Assembly (NCBI GenBank): GCA_024280635.1 | Contig: JAJRPS010000018.1 | Span: forward strand, 1-37,209 | Reading direction: 5' to 3' | Source of the DNA: Bacteroidota bacterium | GTDB lineage: Bacteria; Bacteroidota; Bacteroidia; Flavobacteriales; Flavobacteriaceae | DNA length: 37,209 nucleotides | In this document: piece after piece, positions 24,121-32,451 of the stretch | Position numbering within the stretch: position 1 is the stretch's first letter | Layout: each line of letters begins with the position of its first letter | Position numbers and translations under genes: made by a program | Notes under the pieces: model-generated | What the model was told of the DNA's origin: nothing | The model's input: the letters and a program-made list of their open reading frames with translations, nothing else | Databases searched by the model: none

Positions 24121-24158
24121 AATATTTGATTTATTAGTTAGTGTTTTTTAATTTGATT

Positions 24159-25928
24159 TTAATCAGTTTTGTTATTGATTTTAATTCCGTTTTTATCAAT
24201 TTTTAAAATAACTTTTTTTCCATCTTTACTGTTAATGTTGATGTCAATTCCGTTTTCATCAATAATCACTTTTCCTATTTCATCATCACTGTTAATGTCT
24301 ATGTTAATTCCGTCTTCATCAATATTAAAAACTTCATCATCTTCATTATTAACTTCTATTGACGTACAATCTAAACATTCGGTTTTGTTAGATAAAATAC
24401 GCAAGTAATGCGCTTCATCACCATTGTCTAGAATGTCGTTGTATCGTTCATTATTTCTATGAAACGAGTAGGTGTTTTCATCTGCAACAATAACCATTCC
24501 TTCTGGTAAATAAAGGGTCAATTCAATTTCTTGGCTGTTGTATTTTTGAGTGGTACTAGCCAATAAGTAATTGTTTAATAAAAGCTGATTGTTTTTTATT
24601 TCAAAAGCATATCGAATATCTTCTGCTCTTATTTTTGCAGCTTCATGAGACAAGCCATTTGCTGTTTTTTTAATTTTCAGGATAGCAATACTATCAGTAG
24701 TTGATTTTACAATTAAGCGTACGTCTTGCATAAAAATTTGTTTTTCATTCTGCTCATCATATACAAACTGAACGTTATCATCTCTATCCATTTCTGTAGA
24801 GTATAACTCATTGGCTATCATTTTAATGTGTAATGTGTCATTTACAGTAAAAGGAAGTTGTTCTTTTAGTACTACCTGTGCTTTGTTATTTGTTTTTATA
24901 GCGGTTTTAATACCGAAAAAAGCAGTAAATACTACAGAAAACAACCATAGTCCTAACAAGCTAAATTTAGCGATATTGCCGATGGATTTTAAATTGGTTA
25001 CCAATATTTTTAATCCTAAATAAGCTAAAAAGAAAAATGGAATACCAATAGCAAAGAAACCGAGTATGGATAATAACCAAATTGAAGTTGGTGCATAATC
25101 ATAAAGTGCTAGTTGATTAGTGAAGCCAAAATTAAAAAGATCAAAAGAGGTTACGGTAAAAGCACTAATTAATAAACCAATTAGTGTCATTACACCAAAA
25201 ATAACTAACAGGACTCCAATAAACTTCCCAAATATTTTAAAGAGTGTCATAAATACACGCCCTACACCATCAAAAAAGCTGGATATTCCACTTTGAGCGC
25301 TATTACTCATTTTTTCATAGTCGGCATTTTTTACCGTTTGGGTAGCGCTATCAAAACCTTCTTTTATTTTCTTTTCAATATTAGAAATATTGATGGGATC
25401 TCCCGTCATTGCAATTTTTTCGGCAGTAGTATGTGCTTCTGGCACTAATATCCAAAACAAAATATAGACTAAAAGTGTTGCGCCACCTGTAGGAAAAGTT
25501 AATACAACAAAAAAGATGCGTACCCAAAGGGCATCTAATCCTAAATAATATCCTAAGCCAGCACTAACACCTGAAACATACCTGTTGTTACGATCTCTAT
25601 AAAGTTTTCTAACGGTATTTGAAGTTGATTTTTTAGCTTGTGGTTCATCGTCAAAAATATCTTCGTCAACCTGATAATCTTCAGGCTGTCCCATAACTTC
25701 AATAATGTTTTCAACATCTTTATCGCCAATAACTTGACGTTCATTTTGCATTTTTTCCGAAAACAACTCAGCAATACGCCCTTCAATATCAGATATGATT
25801 TCTTCTTCTCCAGATGCTCCTTGAAAAGATCGCTTAACGGCATTCAAATAATTTTGTAATTTTTTATATGTGTTTTCATCTATGTGAAAAATGAATCCTC
25901 CTAAGTTTATATTTACTGTTTTATTCAT
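24159..25928 (-). CDS. PspC-domain membrane protein with large C-terminal region
   Basis: A 589-residue multi-domain protein. The N-terminal 90 residues form a small domain (MNKTVNINLGGFIF..., then EEEIISDIEGRIAELF). The PspC domain follows (KLYRDRNNRYVSGVSAGLGYYLG then DALWVRIFFVVL, about 107-142) with TMs at about 135-165. Three further hydrophobic segments lie between about 220 and 345. The C-terminal half is soluble, beta-rich and very acidic, ending in repeats of the type IDENGIDININS. PspC relatives sense envelope stress. The start ATG overlaps the PadR stop by 8 bp (ATGAATAA), so translation is coupled. What the Bacteroidota form senses is unknown. Confidence 0.9.
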   Translation of the reverse strand: MNKTVNINLGGFIFHIDENTYKKLQNYLNAVKRSFQGASGEEEIISDIEGRIAELFSEKMQNERQVIGDKDVENIIEVMGQPEDYQVDEDIFDDEPQAKKSTSNTVRKLYRDRNNRYVSGVSAGLGYYLGLDALWVRIFFVVLTFPTGGATLLVYILFWILVPEAHTTAEKIAMTGDPINISNIEKKIKEGFDSATQTVKNADYEKMSNSAQSGISSFFDGVGRVFMTLFKIFGKFIGVLLVIFGVMTLIGLLISAFTVTSFDLFNFGFTNQLALYDYAPTSIWLLSILGFFAIGIPFFFLAYLGLKILVTNLKSIGNIAKFSLLGLWLFSVVFTAFFGIKTAIKTNNKAQVVLKEQLPFTVNDTLHIKMIANELYSTEMDRDDNVQFVYDEQNEKQIFMQDVRLIVKSTTDSIAILKIKKTANGLSHEAAKIRAEDIRYAFEIKNNQLLLNNYLLASTTQKYNSQEIELTLYLPEGMVIVADENTYSFHRNNERYNDILDNGDEAHYLRILSNKTECLDCTSIEVNNEDDEVFNIDEDGINIDINSDDEIGKVIIDENGIDININSKDGKKVILKIDKNGIKINNKTD

Positions 25929-26262
25929 GATTAGTTTTTTTAAGCGTTACTATGGTTACAGCTTGTTGTAAGTTATCCCAAGTTTTGGTTAGTTCTTTTA
26001 AAAATGTTTCTCCGTTTTCTGTTAATGCATAATATTTTCGTGGCGGTCCAGATGTAGACTCTTCCCATCTATAGTTAAGTAGTCCTGAATTTTTTAAACG
26101 GGTGAGTAGCGGATAAATGGTGCCTTCCACAACTAATAGTTTGGCGTCTTTTAAGGTACCAAGTATTTCTGCAACATAGGCGTCTTTGCCTTGTAGTACG
26201 GACAGGATGCAGTATTCTAATACTCCTTTTCGCATTTGTGCTTTAGTGTTTTCTAATTTCAT
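25921..26262 (-). CDS. PadR-family transcriptional regulator
   Basis: A 113-residue winged-helix repressor of the PadR family, short (subfamily 2) form. Signatures: MRKGVLEYCILSVLQG (about 11-26), YVAEILGTLKDAKLLVVEGTIYPLLTRL with the recognition region and the EGTIYPLLxRL motif (about 29-56), then GPPRKYYALTENG (about 67-79). PadR regulators usually repress their own operon and lose binding in response to ligand or stress. The gene overlaps pspC by 8 bp and follows the DUF4870 gene by 59 nt. Two palindromes flank the promoter (26781-26828) and are the likely operators. Confidence 0.93.
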   Translation of the reverse strand: MKLENTKAQMRKGVLEYCILSVLQGKDAYVAEILGTLKDAKLLVVEGTIYPLLTRLKNSGLLNYRWEESTSGPPRKYYALTENGETFLKELTKTWDNLQQAVTIVTLKKTNHE

Positions 26263-26321
26263 AGAAGTAATTTTTTAAGGTGTTGTAAATTGTTCATTTT
26301 TTGATTGATTTTTGATGATTC

Positions 26322-26765
26322 TTATTTAATAAAAGGGATACTGATGGGGTATTTATAAACTTCGCCTTCATTGGCTTTTAAAGCGCCAATAATAGTAGTT
26401 ATCAATTCAATAATCAACAGGGCAATAGCTGAAAATCCTAATAATAGAATGCTGATTAAGCTACCTGAAAATTGTCTAATATCAAAAGCGGTAACCTCTC
26501 CTTTTATGTTTTCTATTTCGGATATGTTGATGCCAAAATAAATAGCAAAGGGTACGCATAATAGTACTAATGCAATGAAGTATAGTAAAATACTCAGTTG
26601 AAAATTAAGTACTTGCTTTCCGTTTTGGTCAATAAATTCCGATCTATCTTTATTAACAGTCCATAGAATGAGTGGAAAAATAAAGTTTCCGAAAGGGAGA
26701 AAATATTTTCCAAAAGCACCTATGTGGATAAAACTTGCGATGTTTTTGTGATGTTGAGTGAACAT
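26322..26765 (-). CDS. DUF4870 domain membrane protein
   Basis: A 147-residue membrane protein of the DUF4870 (Tic20-like) type. It opens with an IHIGAFGKYFLPFGNFIFPLILW segment (about 12-34, first TM), the characteristic NGKQVLNFQLSILLY (about 49-63, second TM) and further TMs at about 66-82 and 110-130. The 'NFQLS' segment is a DUF4870 hallmark. Role unknown. It is the first gene of the transcript running through PadR, PspC and the SSGA-repeat GIN protein, with the operator-flanked promoter upstream. Confidence 0.88.
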   Translation of the reverse strand: MFTQHHKNIASFIHIGAFGKYFLPFGNFIFPLILWTVNKDRSEFIDQNGKQVLNFQLSILLYFIALVLLCVPFAIYFGINISEIENIKGEVTAFDIRQFSGSLISILLLGFSAIALLIIELITTIIGALKANEGEVYKYPISIPFIK

Positions 26766-26780
26766 AATTTGATTGATATA

Positions 26781-26828
26781 GTATTAGTTACTACAAAGAT
26801 ATGTCTTTTAAATAGTATTATGTAATAC
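26781..26828 (-). promoter_or_regulatory. Promoter with two palindromic operators upstream of DUF4870-PadR-PspC
   Basis: A minus-strand -7 element TATCTTTG (plus 26794-26801) lies 28 nt before the DUF4870 start. Two palindromes flank it: GTATTAGTTACTAC (26781-26794, imperfect) and GTATTATGTAATAC (26815-26828, perfect 6-2-6), 34 bp apart. They are embedded in a 34-bp imperfect direct repeat beginning ATAGTATTA. The PadR encoded downstream is the obvious candidate binder; this is inference. Confidence 0.65.
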
Positions 26829-26973
26829 AAAGTACTGTAATTTAACATAATATTAACATTTAAAATGTTTTTTGTATTAACTTAAAACCATCTGTAAAGT
26901 GTTTCTACCATTGGTTTTTAAGCTATTTTGTGAAGGATTACAGTGAAATGTGTGATAAGTTGAAATTTATTTT

Positions 26974-26981
26974 TATCTTAG
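26974..26981 (+). promoter_or_regulatory. Near-consensus -7 element before the DUF4442 gene
   Basis: TATCTTAG is one base off TATCTTTG and lies 14 nt before the ATG at 26996. It supports that start over a GTG at 26930. Confidence 0.35.
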
Positions 26982-26995
26982 ATGAAAAAATAAAA

Positions 26996-27451
26996 ATGAC
27001 ACTTTCTCCTCGTAAAATAAACCTGTTTTTATTAGCAAAATTACCATCAGCATTTATAAGTGGTGTGCGATTAAAATCAATTACCGATGCAAAATGTGTA
27101 ACTACCGCTAAATATAAATGGATAAATCAAAACCCATTTGGGTCCATGTATTTTGCAGTGCAAGCAATGGCGTCTGAACTTGCAACGGGAGCATTGGTAT
27201 TAAAAAAAATACAAGAAAGTGGTAACAAAGTATCCATGTTGGTTACTCATAATACAGGAAGCTACTTTAAGAAAGTAAAGGGAAGAGTTCATTTTACTTG
27301 TAATGACGGTGTTTTTATTAGTGAAACCTTACAAAAAGCATTTGAAACTAAAGAGGGGCAAAAAATGACATTAGCCGTAACCGCAACAGATGAAGCTGGT
27401 GATGAAGTAGCAAAATTTACCTATGAATGGAGTGTGAAGGTGAAAAATTAA
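26996..27451 (+). CDS. DUF4442 (hotdog-fold) domain protein
   Basis: From the ATG at 26996 the protein has 151 residues. It opens MTLSPRKINLFLLAKLPSAF and continues with NPFGSMYFAVQAMASELATGAL (about 46-67), the hotdog-fold helix and loop typical of DUF4442 proteins, which are related to acyl-CoA thioesterases. A GTG at 26930 would add 22 residues of unlikely sequence and lies upstream of a near-consensus -7 box, so I prefer 26996. Substrate and role are unknown. It is followed after 76 nt by the AIM24-like gene on the same strand. Confidence 0.82.
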   Translation: MTLSPRKINLFLLAKLPSAFISGVRLKSITDAKCVTTAKYKWINQNPFGSMYFAVQAMASELATGALVLKKIQESGNKVSMLVTHNTGSYFKKVKGRVHFTCNDGVFISETLQKAFETKEGQKMTLAVTATDEAGDEVAKFTYEWSVKVKN

Positions 27452-27527
27452 TTAAAAGAGTAAAATTTAATTAAAATAAATGTAGCTAGTGTTTAGTATT
27501 AGCTTATCACAAATAAAAAATACAATT

Positions 27528-28325
27528 ATGGCAGATGTAATAGATTACGAAATTCACGGAGAAGAAATGCAATATGTGGAAATAGAACTAGACCCACAAG
27601 AAGGTGTAGTGGCAGAATCAGGATCCTTTATGATGATGGATGACGGATTGCAAATGAGTACTATTTTTGGTGACGGATCCAACCAAGAAAAAGGAGTTTT
27701 AGGAAAATTGTTTTCAGCAGGAAAGCGTTTGCTAACAGGAGAAAGTTTGTTTATGACTGTTTTTTCAAATACATCAGGTCAAAAAAGAAAAGTAAGTTTT
27801 GCTTCTCCTTATCCAGGTAGTATTATTCCAATTGATTTATCAAAAAAAGACGGTAAATTTATTTGCCAAAAAGACGCTTTTTTATGTGCAGCAAAAGGAG
27901 TTGCCATTGGTATTGAGTTTTCTAAAAAATTAGGAAGAGGTTTTTTTGGAGGAGAAGGATTTATCATGCAAAAACTAGAAGGTGATGGTATGGCATTTGT
28001 ACATGCAGGTGGTAGTATTTGTAAGCGAGAATTAAAAGTGGGCGAAAAATTAAAAGTAGATACGGGTTGTTTGGTTGGTTTTACTCAAAATGTAAATTAT
28101 GATATTGAATTTGTTGGCGGTATTAAAAATACTGTTTTTGGAGGTGAAGGATTATTTTTTGCAACCCTACAAGGTCCAGGTACAGTATATATACAATCTT
28201 TACCATTTAGTCGTTTAGCATCACGAGTAATAGCTTCAATACCACGTACAGGGGGAAGTAGTAAAGGGGAAGGTAGTTTGTTAGGTGGTTTAGGTAATTT
28301 GTTAGATGGAGATAATAGCTTTTAA
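27528..28325 (+). CDS. TIGR00266 / AIM24-family protein
   Basis: A 265-residue beta-rich protein starting [21 protein letters not shown] (about 1-21). The family signatures include [21 protein letters not shown] (about 21-41), [15 protein letters not shown] (about 91-105), [20 protein letters not shown] (about 138-157), GGLKN-like [20 protein letters not shown] (about 198-217) and a glycine-rich tail ([15 protein letters not shown]). The function in bacteria is unknown; mitochondrial AIM24 is a distant relative. An in-frame start at 27489 (TTG-like) adds residues lacking family conservation. The tail glycine repeats may be disordered. Confidence 0.9.
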   Translation: MADVIDYEIHGEEMQYVEIELDPQEGVVAESGSFMMMDDGLQMSTIFGDGSNQEKGVLGKLFSAGKRLLTGESLFMTVFSNTSGQKRKVSFASPYPGSIIPIDLSKKDGKFICQKDAFLCAAKGVAIGIEFSKKLGRGFFGGEGFIMQKLEGDGMAFVHAGGSICKRELKVGEKLKVDTGCLVGFTQNVNYDIEFVGGIKNTVFGGEGLFFATLQGPGTVYIQSLPFSRLASRVIASIPRTGGSSKGEGSLLGGLGNLLDGDNSF

Positions 28326-28488
28326 TTGCGTAGCAAACTAAAAATGTTTGTTTATAAAAAATATCTTGCAACTGAGTAGCGGAATTTAGGGGGCGTTAGT
28401 AGCCTTGTTTAAAACTTTAACATTTTATAAATACTTTTTGAGTAAATATTTCGTTTATTTATATAGTTAAACTCTAACACCCAATGAT

Positions 28489-28683
28489 ATGGCAAGAGCA
28501 ATGTTTGATTACACCAAAACAATACTAGAACGTGTAAGTTTTGATGTAGATCTTTTTTGTAAAGAACTTCAAAAGGCAGTAGATCGTCTATTACCATATG
28601 AAATTGATGAGCTAAGAATATGGCTGAAACAATTTACTTTACAAAAACCTAACTTAAATGAATGTTTAATCTATTTAAAATAA
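28489..28683 (+). CDS. Small helical protein, conserved-looking, unknown function
   Basis: A 64-residue protein (MARAMFDYTKTILERVSFDV..., then FCKELQKAVDRLLPYEIDEL and WLKQFTLQKPNL). It is predicted helical, with three amphipathic helices and two Cys. It has its own strong terminator 3-4 nt after its stop (28685-28719), and it starts on ATG 28489 after a 163-bp gap, which favours a real, independently transcribed gene. From memory, near-identical short proteins occur widely in flavobacteria; this is not verified. The 163 bp upstream hold no other gene that I can see, only an AT-rich promoter-like stretch. Confidence 0.75.
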   Translation: MARAMFDYTKTILERVSFDVDLFCKELQKAVDRLLPYEIDELRIWLKQFTLQKPNLNECLIYLK

Positions 28684-28684
28684 A

Positions 28685-28719
28685 CAAAAAACGGCAACTT
28701 AAAAAGTTGCCGTTTTTTG
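28685..28719. terminator. Terminator between the small helical protein and oxyR
   Basis: AAAAAACGGCAACTT pairs with AAGTTGCCGTTTTTT (right arm ending near 28718), followed by T-rich sequence on both strands. It serves the plus-strand gene and convergent oxyR. Confidence 0.93.
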
Positions 28720-28720
28720 T

Positions 28721-29659
28721 TTACCTTTTTTTAGGATTAATAATTTGTACATTTAGGAAGGCTATTGCACCGCTAACAACACTATCTATAATATCTTTTA
28801 GGGCGGTTGTAATTTGTATTTTTAATTCGTTTTTAGGGTATAACAAACTTACCTCTCTTGCAGGTTTTGGGTCTGTAAAATGTTTGCAATTTTCGAAATT
28901 TTCAGTATTTAATTCTTTACTGTGTAAGTAAGGGAGTAAAGTCATACCTAAACCTTCATTCGCTAATTTTACCAAAGTTTCAAAACTGCCGCTTTCCAAT
29001 TGAAATTTTTGATGCAGATTGTTTTTTGAGGCACTACATAGGTTTAAAATACCATCTCTAAAGCAATGACCATCTTCCAAAAGGAGGATGTCATTGATGT
29101 CTAAATCAGTAGTTTCTATTTTTTCCTCATTTGATAATCGATGATTTTTAGGAATATATGCCACAAAAGGTTCATAAAACAAAGGGCGTTCAATAATATT
29201 TTCTTCAGCTAAAGGGGTTACAGCAATTGCCGCATCAATATGTCCTTCTTTAAGTTGTTTTATAATTTGAGGAGTGGTCAATTCTAAAATTTTTAGCTGC
29301 ACTTTAGGGTATTTTGTAATGAATGTTTTTAAAAACATGGGTAATAATGTTGGCATAACGGTAGGGATAATTCCTAACTTATATTCGCCACCAATAAAAC
29401 CTTTATCTTGATCAATAATATCTTGAATGCGTTCTGACTCATTAACAATATTTTTAGCTTGCGAAACAATTTTTTTACCCACTTCAGTTAGTTCAATCGG
29501 TTTTTTGGTTCTATCAAATATTTGAACTTCTAGTTCATCTTCAAGTTTTTGTATTTGCATACTTAAAGTAGGTTGCGTCACAAAACAAGTTTTAGCTGCT
29601 TTGGTGAAATTTTGATATTCGGCTACTGCCAAAACATAGTGTAGTTGGGTAATGGTCAT
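28721..29659 (-). CDS. oxyR: LysR-family peroxide sensor OxyR
   Basis: OxyR is a cytoplasmic H2O2-sensing activator. The 312-residue protein has an N-terminal LysR winged helix-turn-helix (TQLHYVLAVAEYQNFTKAA, about 3-21; SMQIQKLEDEL, about 33-43). The C-terminal part has the redox segment EDGHCFRDGILNLC (about 195-208), with two Cys nine residues apart as in E. coli OxyR (C199 and C208), preceded by GHC. That pattern separates it from generic LysR proteins. It is divergent from dps, a classic OxyR target, with two dyads in the intergenic region. It terminates just before the hairpin at 28685-28719. Confidence 0.93.
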   Translation of the reverse strand: MTITQLHYVLAVAEYQNFTKAAKTCFVTQPTLSMQIQKLEDELEVQIFDRTKKPIELTEVGKKIVSQAKNIVNESERIQDIIDQDKGFIGGEYKLGIIPTVMPTLLPMFLKTFITKYPKVQLKILELTTPQIIKQLKEGHIDAAIAVTPLAEENIIERPLFYEPFVAYIPKNHRLSNEEKIETTDLDINDILLLEDGHCFRDGILNLCSASKNNLHQKFQLESGSFETLVKLANEGLGMTLLPYLHSKELNTENFENCKHFTDPKPAREVSLLYPKNELKIQITTALKDIIDSVVSGAIAFLNVQIINPKKR

Positions 29660-29664
29660 GATAG

Positions 29665-29714
29665 TATCAATTTTGATGATAAAGATATAAAAACTATCAA
29701 TAAAAATTATGATA
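29665..29714. promoter_or_regulatory. Two OxyR-type dyads in the oxyR-dps intergenic region
   Basis: TATCA (29665-29669) with TGATA (29677-29681), seven bases apart, and TATCA (29695-29699) with TGATA (29710-29714), ten bases apart. The first adjoins the oxyR start; the second lies upstream of the dps -7 box. The arrangement suits a tetrameric LysR regulator. Binding is inferred. Confidence 0.6.
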
Positions 29715-29734
29715 ATTTAATTTAAAATAGACAA

Positions 29735-29742
29735 TATCTTTG
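29735..29742 (+). promoter_or_regulatory. -7 element of the dps promoter
   Basis: An exact TATCTTTG ends 23 nt before the dps ATG. The dyad at 29695-29714 ends 20 bp upstream of it, a position suited to activation. Confidence 0.6.
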
Positions 29743-29765
29743 TGTAAACAAAAAAAAGTAAAATT

Positions 29766-30236
29766 ATGAAAACAAATATTTTAGGATTAAATCCACAAAA
29801 AACGGTAGAAATTAGTAATAATTTAAACGAATTATTGTCAAGTTTTCAAACCTATTATCAAAACTTAAGAGGTATTCATTGGAATATAAAAGGAAAACAA
29901 TTTTTTGAATTGCATGTAAAATTTGAAGAACTATATGATGATGCTAATATGAAAGTTGATGAAATAGCGGAACGTATTTTAACTTTAGGCGAAGTGCCTT
30001 TGCATACTTTTGAAGATTACCAAAAAACATCAAAAGTAGCTGTGGGTAAAAATGTTTCGAACGATGCAGATGCGGTACAATTGATAGTAAGTTCATTGTC
30101 AAGCTTACTCACTTTAGAGCGTAATATTTTAGAATTGGCAGCTAACGCTAATGACGAAGGTACAAATGCTTTAATGAGTGATCTAATTACCCAACAAGAA
30201 AAAACAATATGGATGATGCAATCTTGGTTGGGGTAA
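29766..30236 (+). CDS. dps: Dps-family ferritin-like DNA-protection protein
   Basis: Dps oxidises and stores iron, consuming H2O2, and may bind DNA. The 156-residue protein has the four-helix fold with the intersubunit ferroxidase site: RGIHWNIKGKQFFELH (about 36-51, two His) and YDDANMKVDEIAERI (about 59-73, Asp and Glu). The N-terminus is short with few Lys (MKTNILGLNPQKTVE), so DNA binding through a basic tail is not obvious. Divergent oxyR and the dyads between them suggest peroxide induction. The next gene follows after 32 nt. Confidence 0.95.
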   Translation: MKTNILGLNPQKTVEISNNLNELLSSFQTYYQNLRGIHWNIKGKQFFELHVKFEELYDDANMKVDEIAERILTLGEVPLHTFEDYQKTSKVAVGKNVSNDADAVQLIVSSLSSLLTLERNILELAANANDEGTNALMSDLITQQEKTIWMMQSWLG

Positions 30237-30265
30237 AAATAAACAATACATTGCATTTTTTATAG

Positions 30266-30649
<384 letters not shown>

Positions 30650-30660
30650 TCAGATAAGAC

Positions 30661-31344
30661 ATGAGAAAAATGAATAAGACAATTGAGATACAAAGCAAAA
30701 AGAAACCTTGGTCTACTAAAGATGCAATGATTCAAATTTATGAAAATAAACTTTGGGGAGGTGCTCAATTTGATTTCTATTCAGGTGATGGGTCACATCA
30801 TACTAATATAGTAACTCCATATGTAAATGTTCTACAAACTTTTTTACAATCGTTTAAAACACCGCTTACAGTTTGTGATTTGGGTTGTGGTGATTTTAAT
30901 GTGGGTAGCCAATTGGTAAAATACACCCAAAAATACAATGCAATAGATATTGTAGAAGCCTTAATAGAACGCAATAAAAAAGTATTTCAAAATAAAAAAG
31001 TTGATTTCAATTGTTTGGACATTGCAAATGATAATTTACCATCAGGAAATTGTGCTATTTTAAGGCAAGTATTGCAACATTTATCTAATAAAGAAGTAGC
31101 GCAAGTACTCCAAAAATTAAAGAAATTTAGATATGTTATTTTAACCGAGCACCTTCCTAATGGTAGTTTTGAATCTAATAAAGATATCATTTCAGGGCAG
31201 GGAATTCGGTTAAAAAAACAAAGTGGTTTAAACATACTAGTGGCTCCATTTAATTTTTTAGTAAAAGAAGAAAAGCAATTGTTATCAACTATTTTACCTG
31301 ATAATAAAGGCATTATTGTTACTATCTGTTACACCATTTTTTAA
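30661..31344 (+). CDS. SAM-dependent methyltransferase-like protein
   Basis: A 227-residue class I methyltransferase-like protein. Motif I is VCDLGCGDFNVGSQL (about residues 70-84), followed by YNAIDIVEALIERN (about 92-105) and LRQVLQHLSNKEV (about 133-145). It opens with KKPWSTKDAMIQIYENKLWGG (about 14-34), a segment I associate with small uncharacterised methyltransferases. The substrate is unknown. The first codons MRKM offer two starts, 30661 and 30670; I use the first. It ends 8 nt before the convergent DUF2141 gene. Confidence 0.85.
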   Translation: MRKMNKTIEIQSKKKPWSTKDAMIQIYENKLWGGAQFDFYSGDGSHHTNIVTPYVNVLQTFLQSFKTPLTVCDLGCGDFNVGSQLVKYTQKYNAIDIVEALIERNKKVFQNKKVDFNCLDIANDNLPSGNCAILRQVLQHLSNKEVAQVLQKLKKFRYVILTEHLPNGSFESNKDIISGQGIRLKKQSGLNILVAPFNFLVKEEKQLLSTILPDNKGIIVTICYTIF

Positions 31345-31352
31345 AAGTAGTA

Positions 31353-31775
31353 TTACAATCTAATTTCTAAATTTAAATTTTCGTTTTTCACCGTAAATTT
31401 AGCATTCTCAAATTGAGGAGGACCATAACTCATAGGGTTATTGGACATTCCGTACGCTTCTTTAGGTATGCCATTTAGTTCAAAATCCATCTTTTTATTA
31501 TCGTTTTCATCATGTAACACCATTACTCCGTAATCACCTGGGGTTACGTTAGTAAAGGTTATGCTTGCTTTACCATTAATGATTTTACTTTTTTGCTTTT
31601 GGATGGCATCTGTTTTCATAAAGGTATCAATGTTGTGTAACCCAAAAAGCATGGTGCCGTTGTCATTTGTAGCATTATTGATAGTTACAGTAATGTTTAC
31701 ACCTGTTTGAGTTGTTGATTGAGCAGTAAGTAGGCTGCTGCATAAAATGGTAATTAATAATACGATTGTTTTCAT
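31353..31775 (-). CDS. DUF2141 domain secreted protein
   Basis: From the ATG at 31775, 140 residues. The signal peptide is MKTIVLLITILCSSLLTAQS, cleaved near TAQ. The mature part matches DUF2141: VNITVTINNATNDNGTMLFGL (about 26-46), GDYGVMVLHDENDNKKMD (about 80-97) with the conserved 'HDEN.N.K.D' motif, and GIPKEAYGMSNN (about 102-113). The function is unknown; the domain is common in secreted or outer-membrane-associated proteins of Bacteroidota. An in-frame start at 31799 would put residues before the signal and is rejected. Confidence 0.88.
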   Translation of the reverse strand: MKTIVLLITILCSSLLTAQSTTQTGVNITVTINNATNDNGTMLFGLHNIDTFMKTDAIQKQKSKIINGKASITFTNVTPGDYGVMVLHDENDNKKMDFELNGIPKEAYGMSNNPMSYGPPQFENAKFTVKNENLNLEIRL

Positions 31776-31913
31776 AATAATTGTTTTTTTAAAGAGCAAT
31801 AGTAGCCCTTATGATTAATGTTAGACAAATATTAGCTTCTTTTACGTTATTTAAAAATAGAAGTTACCGAGTTGCGTTTTTTTGCAGATGAGCTGTTATT
31901 TTTATGACTATAA

Positions 31914-31944
31914 AATAAAAAAGTCCCACTTTATAGTGAGACTT
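31914..31944 (-). terminator. Terminator after ribH
   Basis: AAGTCCCACT (31921-31930) pairs with AGTGAGACTT (31935-31944) with one mismatch, and on the minus strand a T-run follows (plus-strand A-run 31914-31920). It lies 21 nt past the ribH stop. Confidence 0.85.
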
Positions 31945-31965
31945 GTATGTGTGTGGTAAAAAATG

Positions 31966-32448
31966 TTACTGTTTTAAAGTAGCCATTTTAATAGCGGCAA
32001 TAGCAGCTTCGGTACCTTTATTACCGTGTTTTCCGCCAGAGCGATCAATAGCTTGTTGCATATTATTATCGGTCAATACACAAAAAATAACAGGGGTTTC
32101 ACCCAATACATTTAGGTCTTTAATACCTTGTGCAGCAGCGCTACAAACAAAATCAAAATGTTTGGTTTCGCCTTGTATCACACTGCCAATAGCAATGATA
32201 GCATCTACTTCTTGAGTGTTTGCCATGTGTTTGCTACCAAAAGTAAGTTCAAAAGTACCTGGAACATCCCAAGTAATAATGTTTTGAGGGAGCACACCGT
32301 TTTCTAAAAGGGTATCAGTAGCACCGTTTAATAAACCTTGTGTGATATTGGCGTTCCATTCAGAAACAACAATCCCAAACCGAAAATTTTTCGCATTTGG
32401 GATTGTCGCCTTATCATAATTTGATAAATTTTTATGTATGGTTGCCAT
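31966..32448 (-). CDS. ribH: 6,7-dimethyl-8-ribityllumazine synthase
   Basis: RibH condenses 5-amino-6-ribitylaminouracil with 3,4-dihydroxy-2-butanone-4-phosphate, the penultimate riboflavin step. The 160-residue length is typical. Signatures: [16 protein letters not shown] (about 28-43), [12 protein letters not shown] (about 60-71), [17 protein letters not shown] (about 85-101) with the catalytic His, and GVLTDNN-like [19 protein letters not shown] (about 121-139). It starts 3 nt after the stop of the TPR-type gene, so the two form an operon on the minus strand. No FMN riboswitch is seen upstream. Confidence 0.97.
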   Translation of the reverse strand: MATIHKNLSNYDKATIPNAKNFRFGIVVSEWNANITQGLLNGATDTLLENGVLPQNIITWDVPGTFELTFGSKHMANTQEVDAIIAIGSVIQGETKHFDFVCSAAAQGIKDLNVLGETPVIFCVLTDNNMQQAIDRSGGKHGNKGTEAAIAAIKMATLKQ

Positions 32449-32451
32449 ATT

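Noticed and set aside
23465-24151. Long open frame on the plus strand opposite the GIN lipoprotein
   Set aside because: It is antisense to a well-supported gene; its Pro/Leu/Phe-rich composition arises from the complement of the SSG repeat codons.
24159-24420. Possible CRISPR-like or tandem DNA repeat at the end of the PspC gene
   Set aside because: The repeats are imperfect, in frame and explained by the Asp/Ile-rich protein repeats; there are no spacers.
28321-28488. Possible third copy of the structured repeat (GGGGGCGTTAGT near 28390)
   Set aside because: Only the short GGGCGTT part matches; CGCTATATC and GGATGCCGCT are absent and it does not begin near the stop codon.
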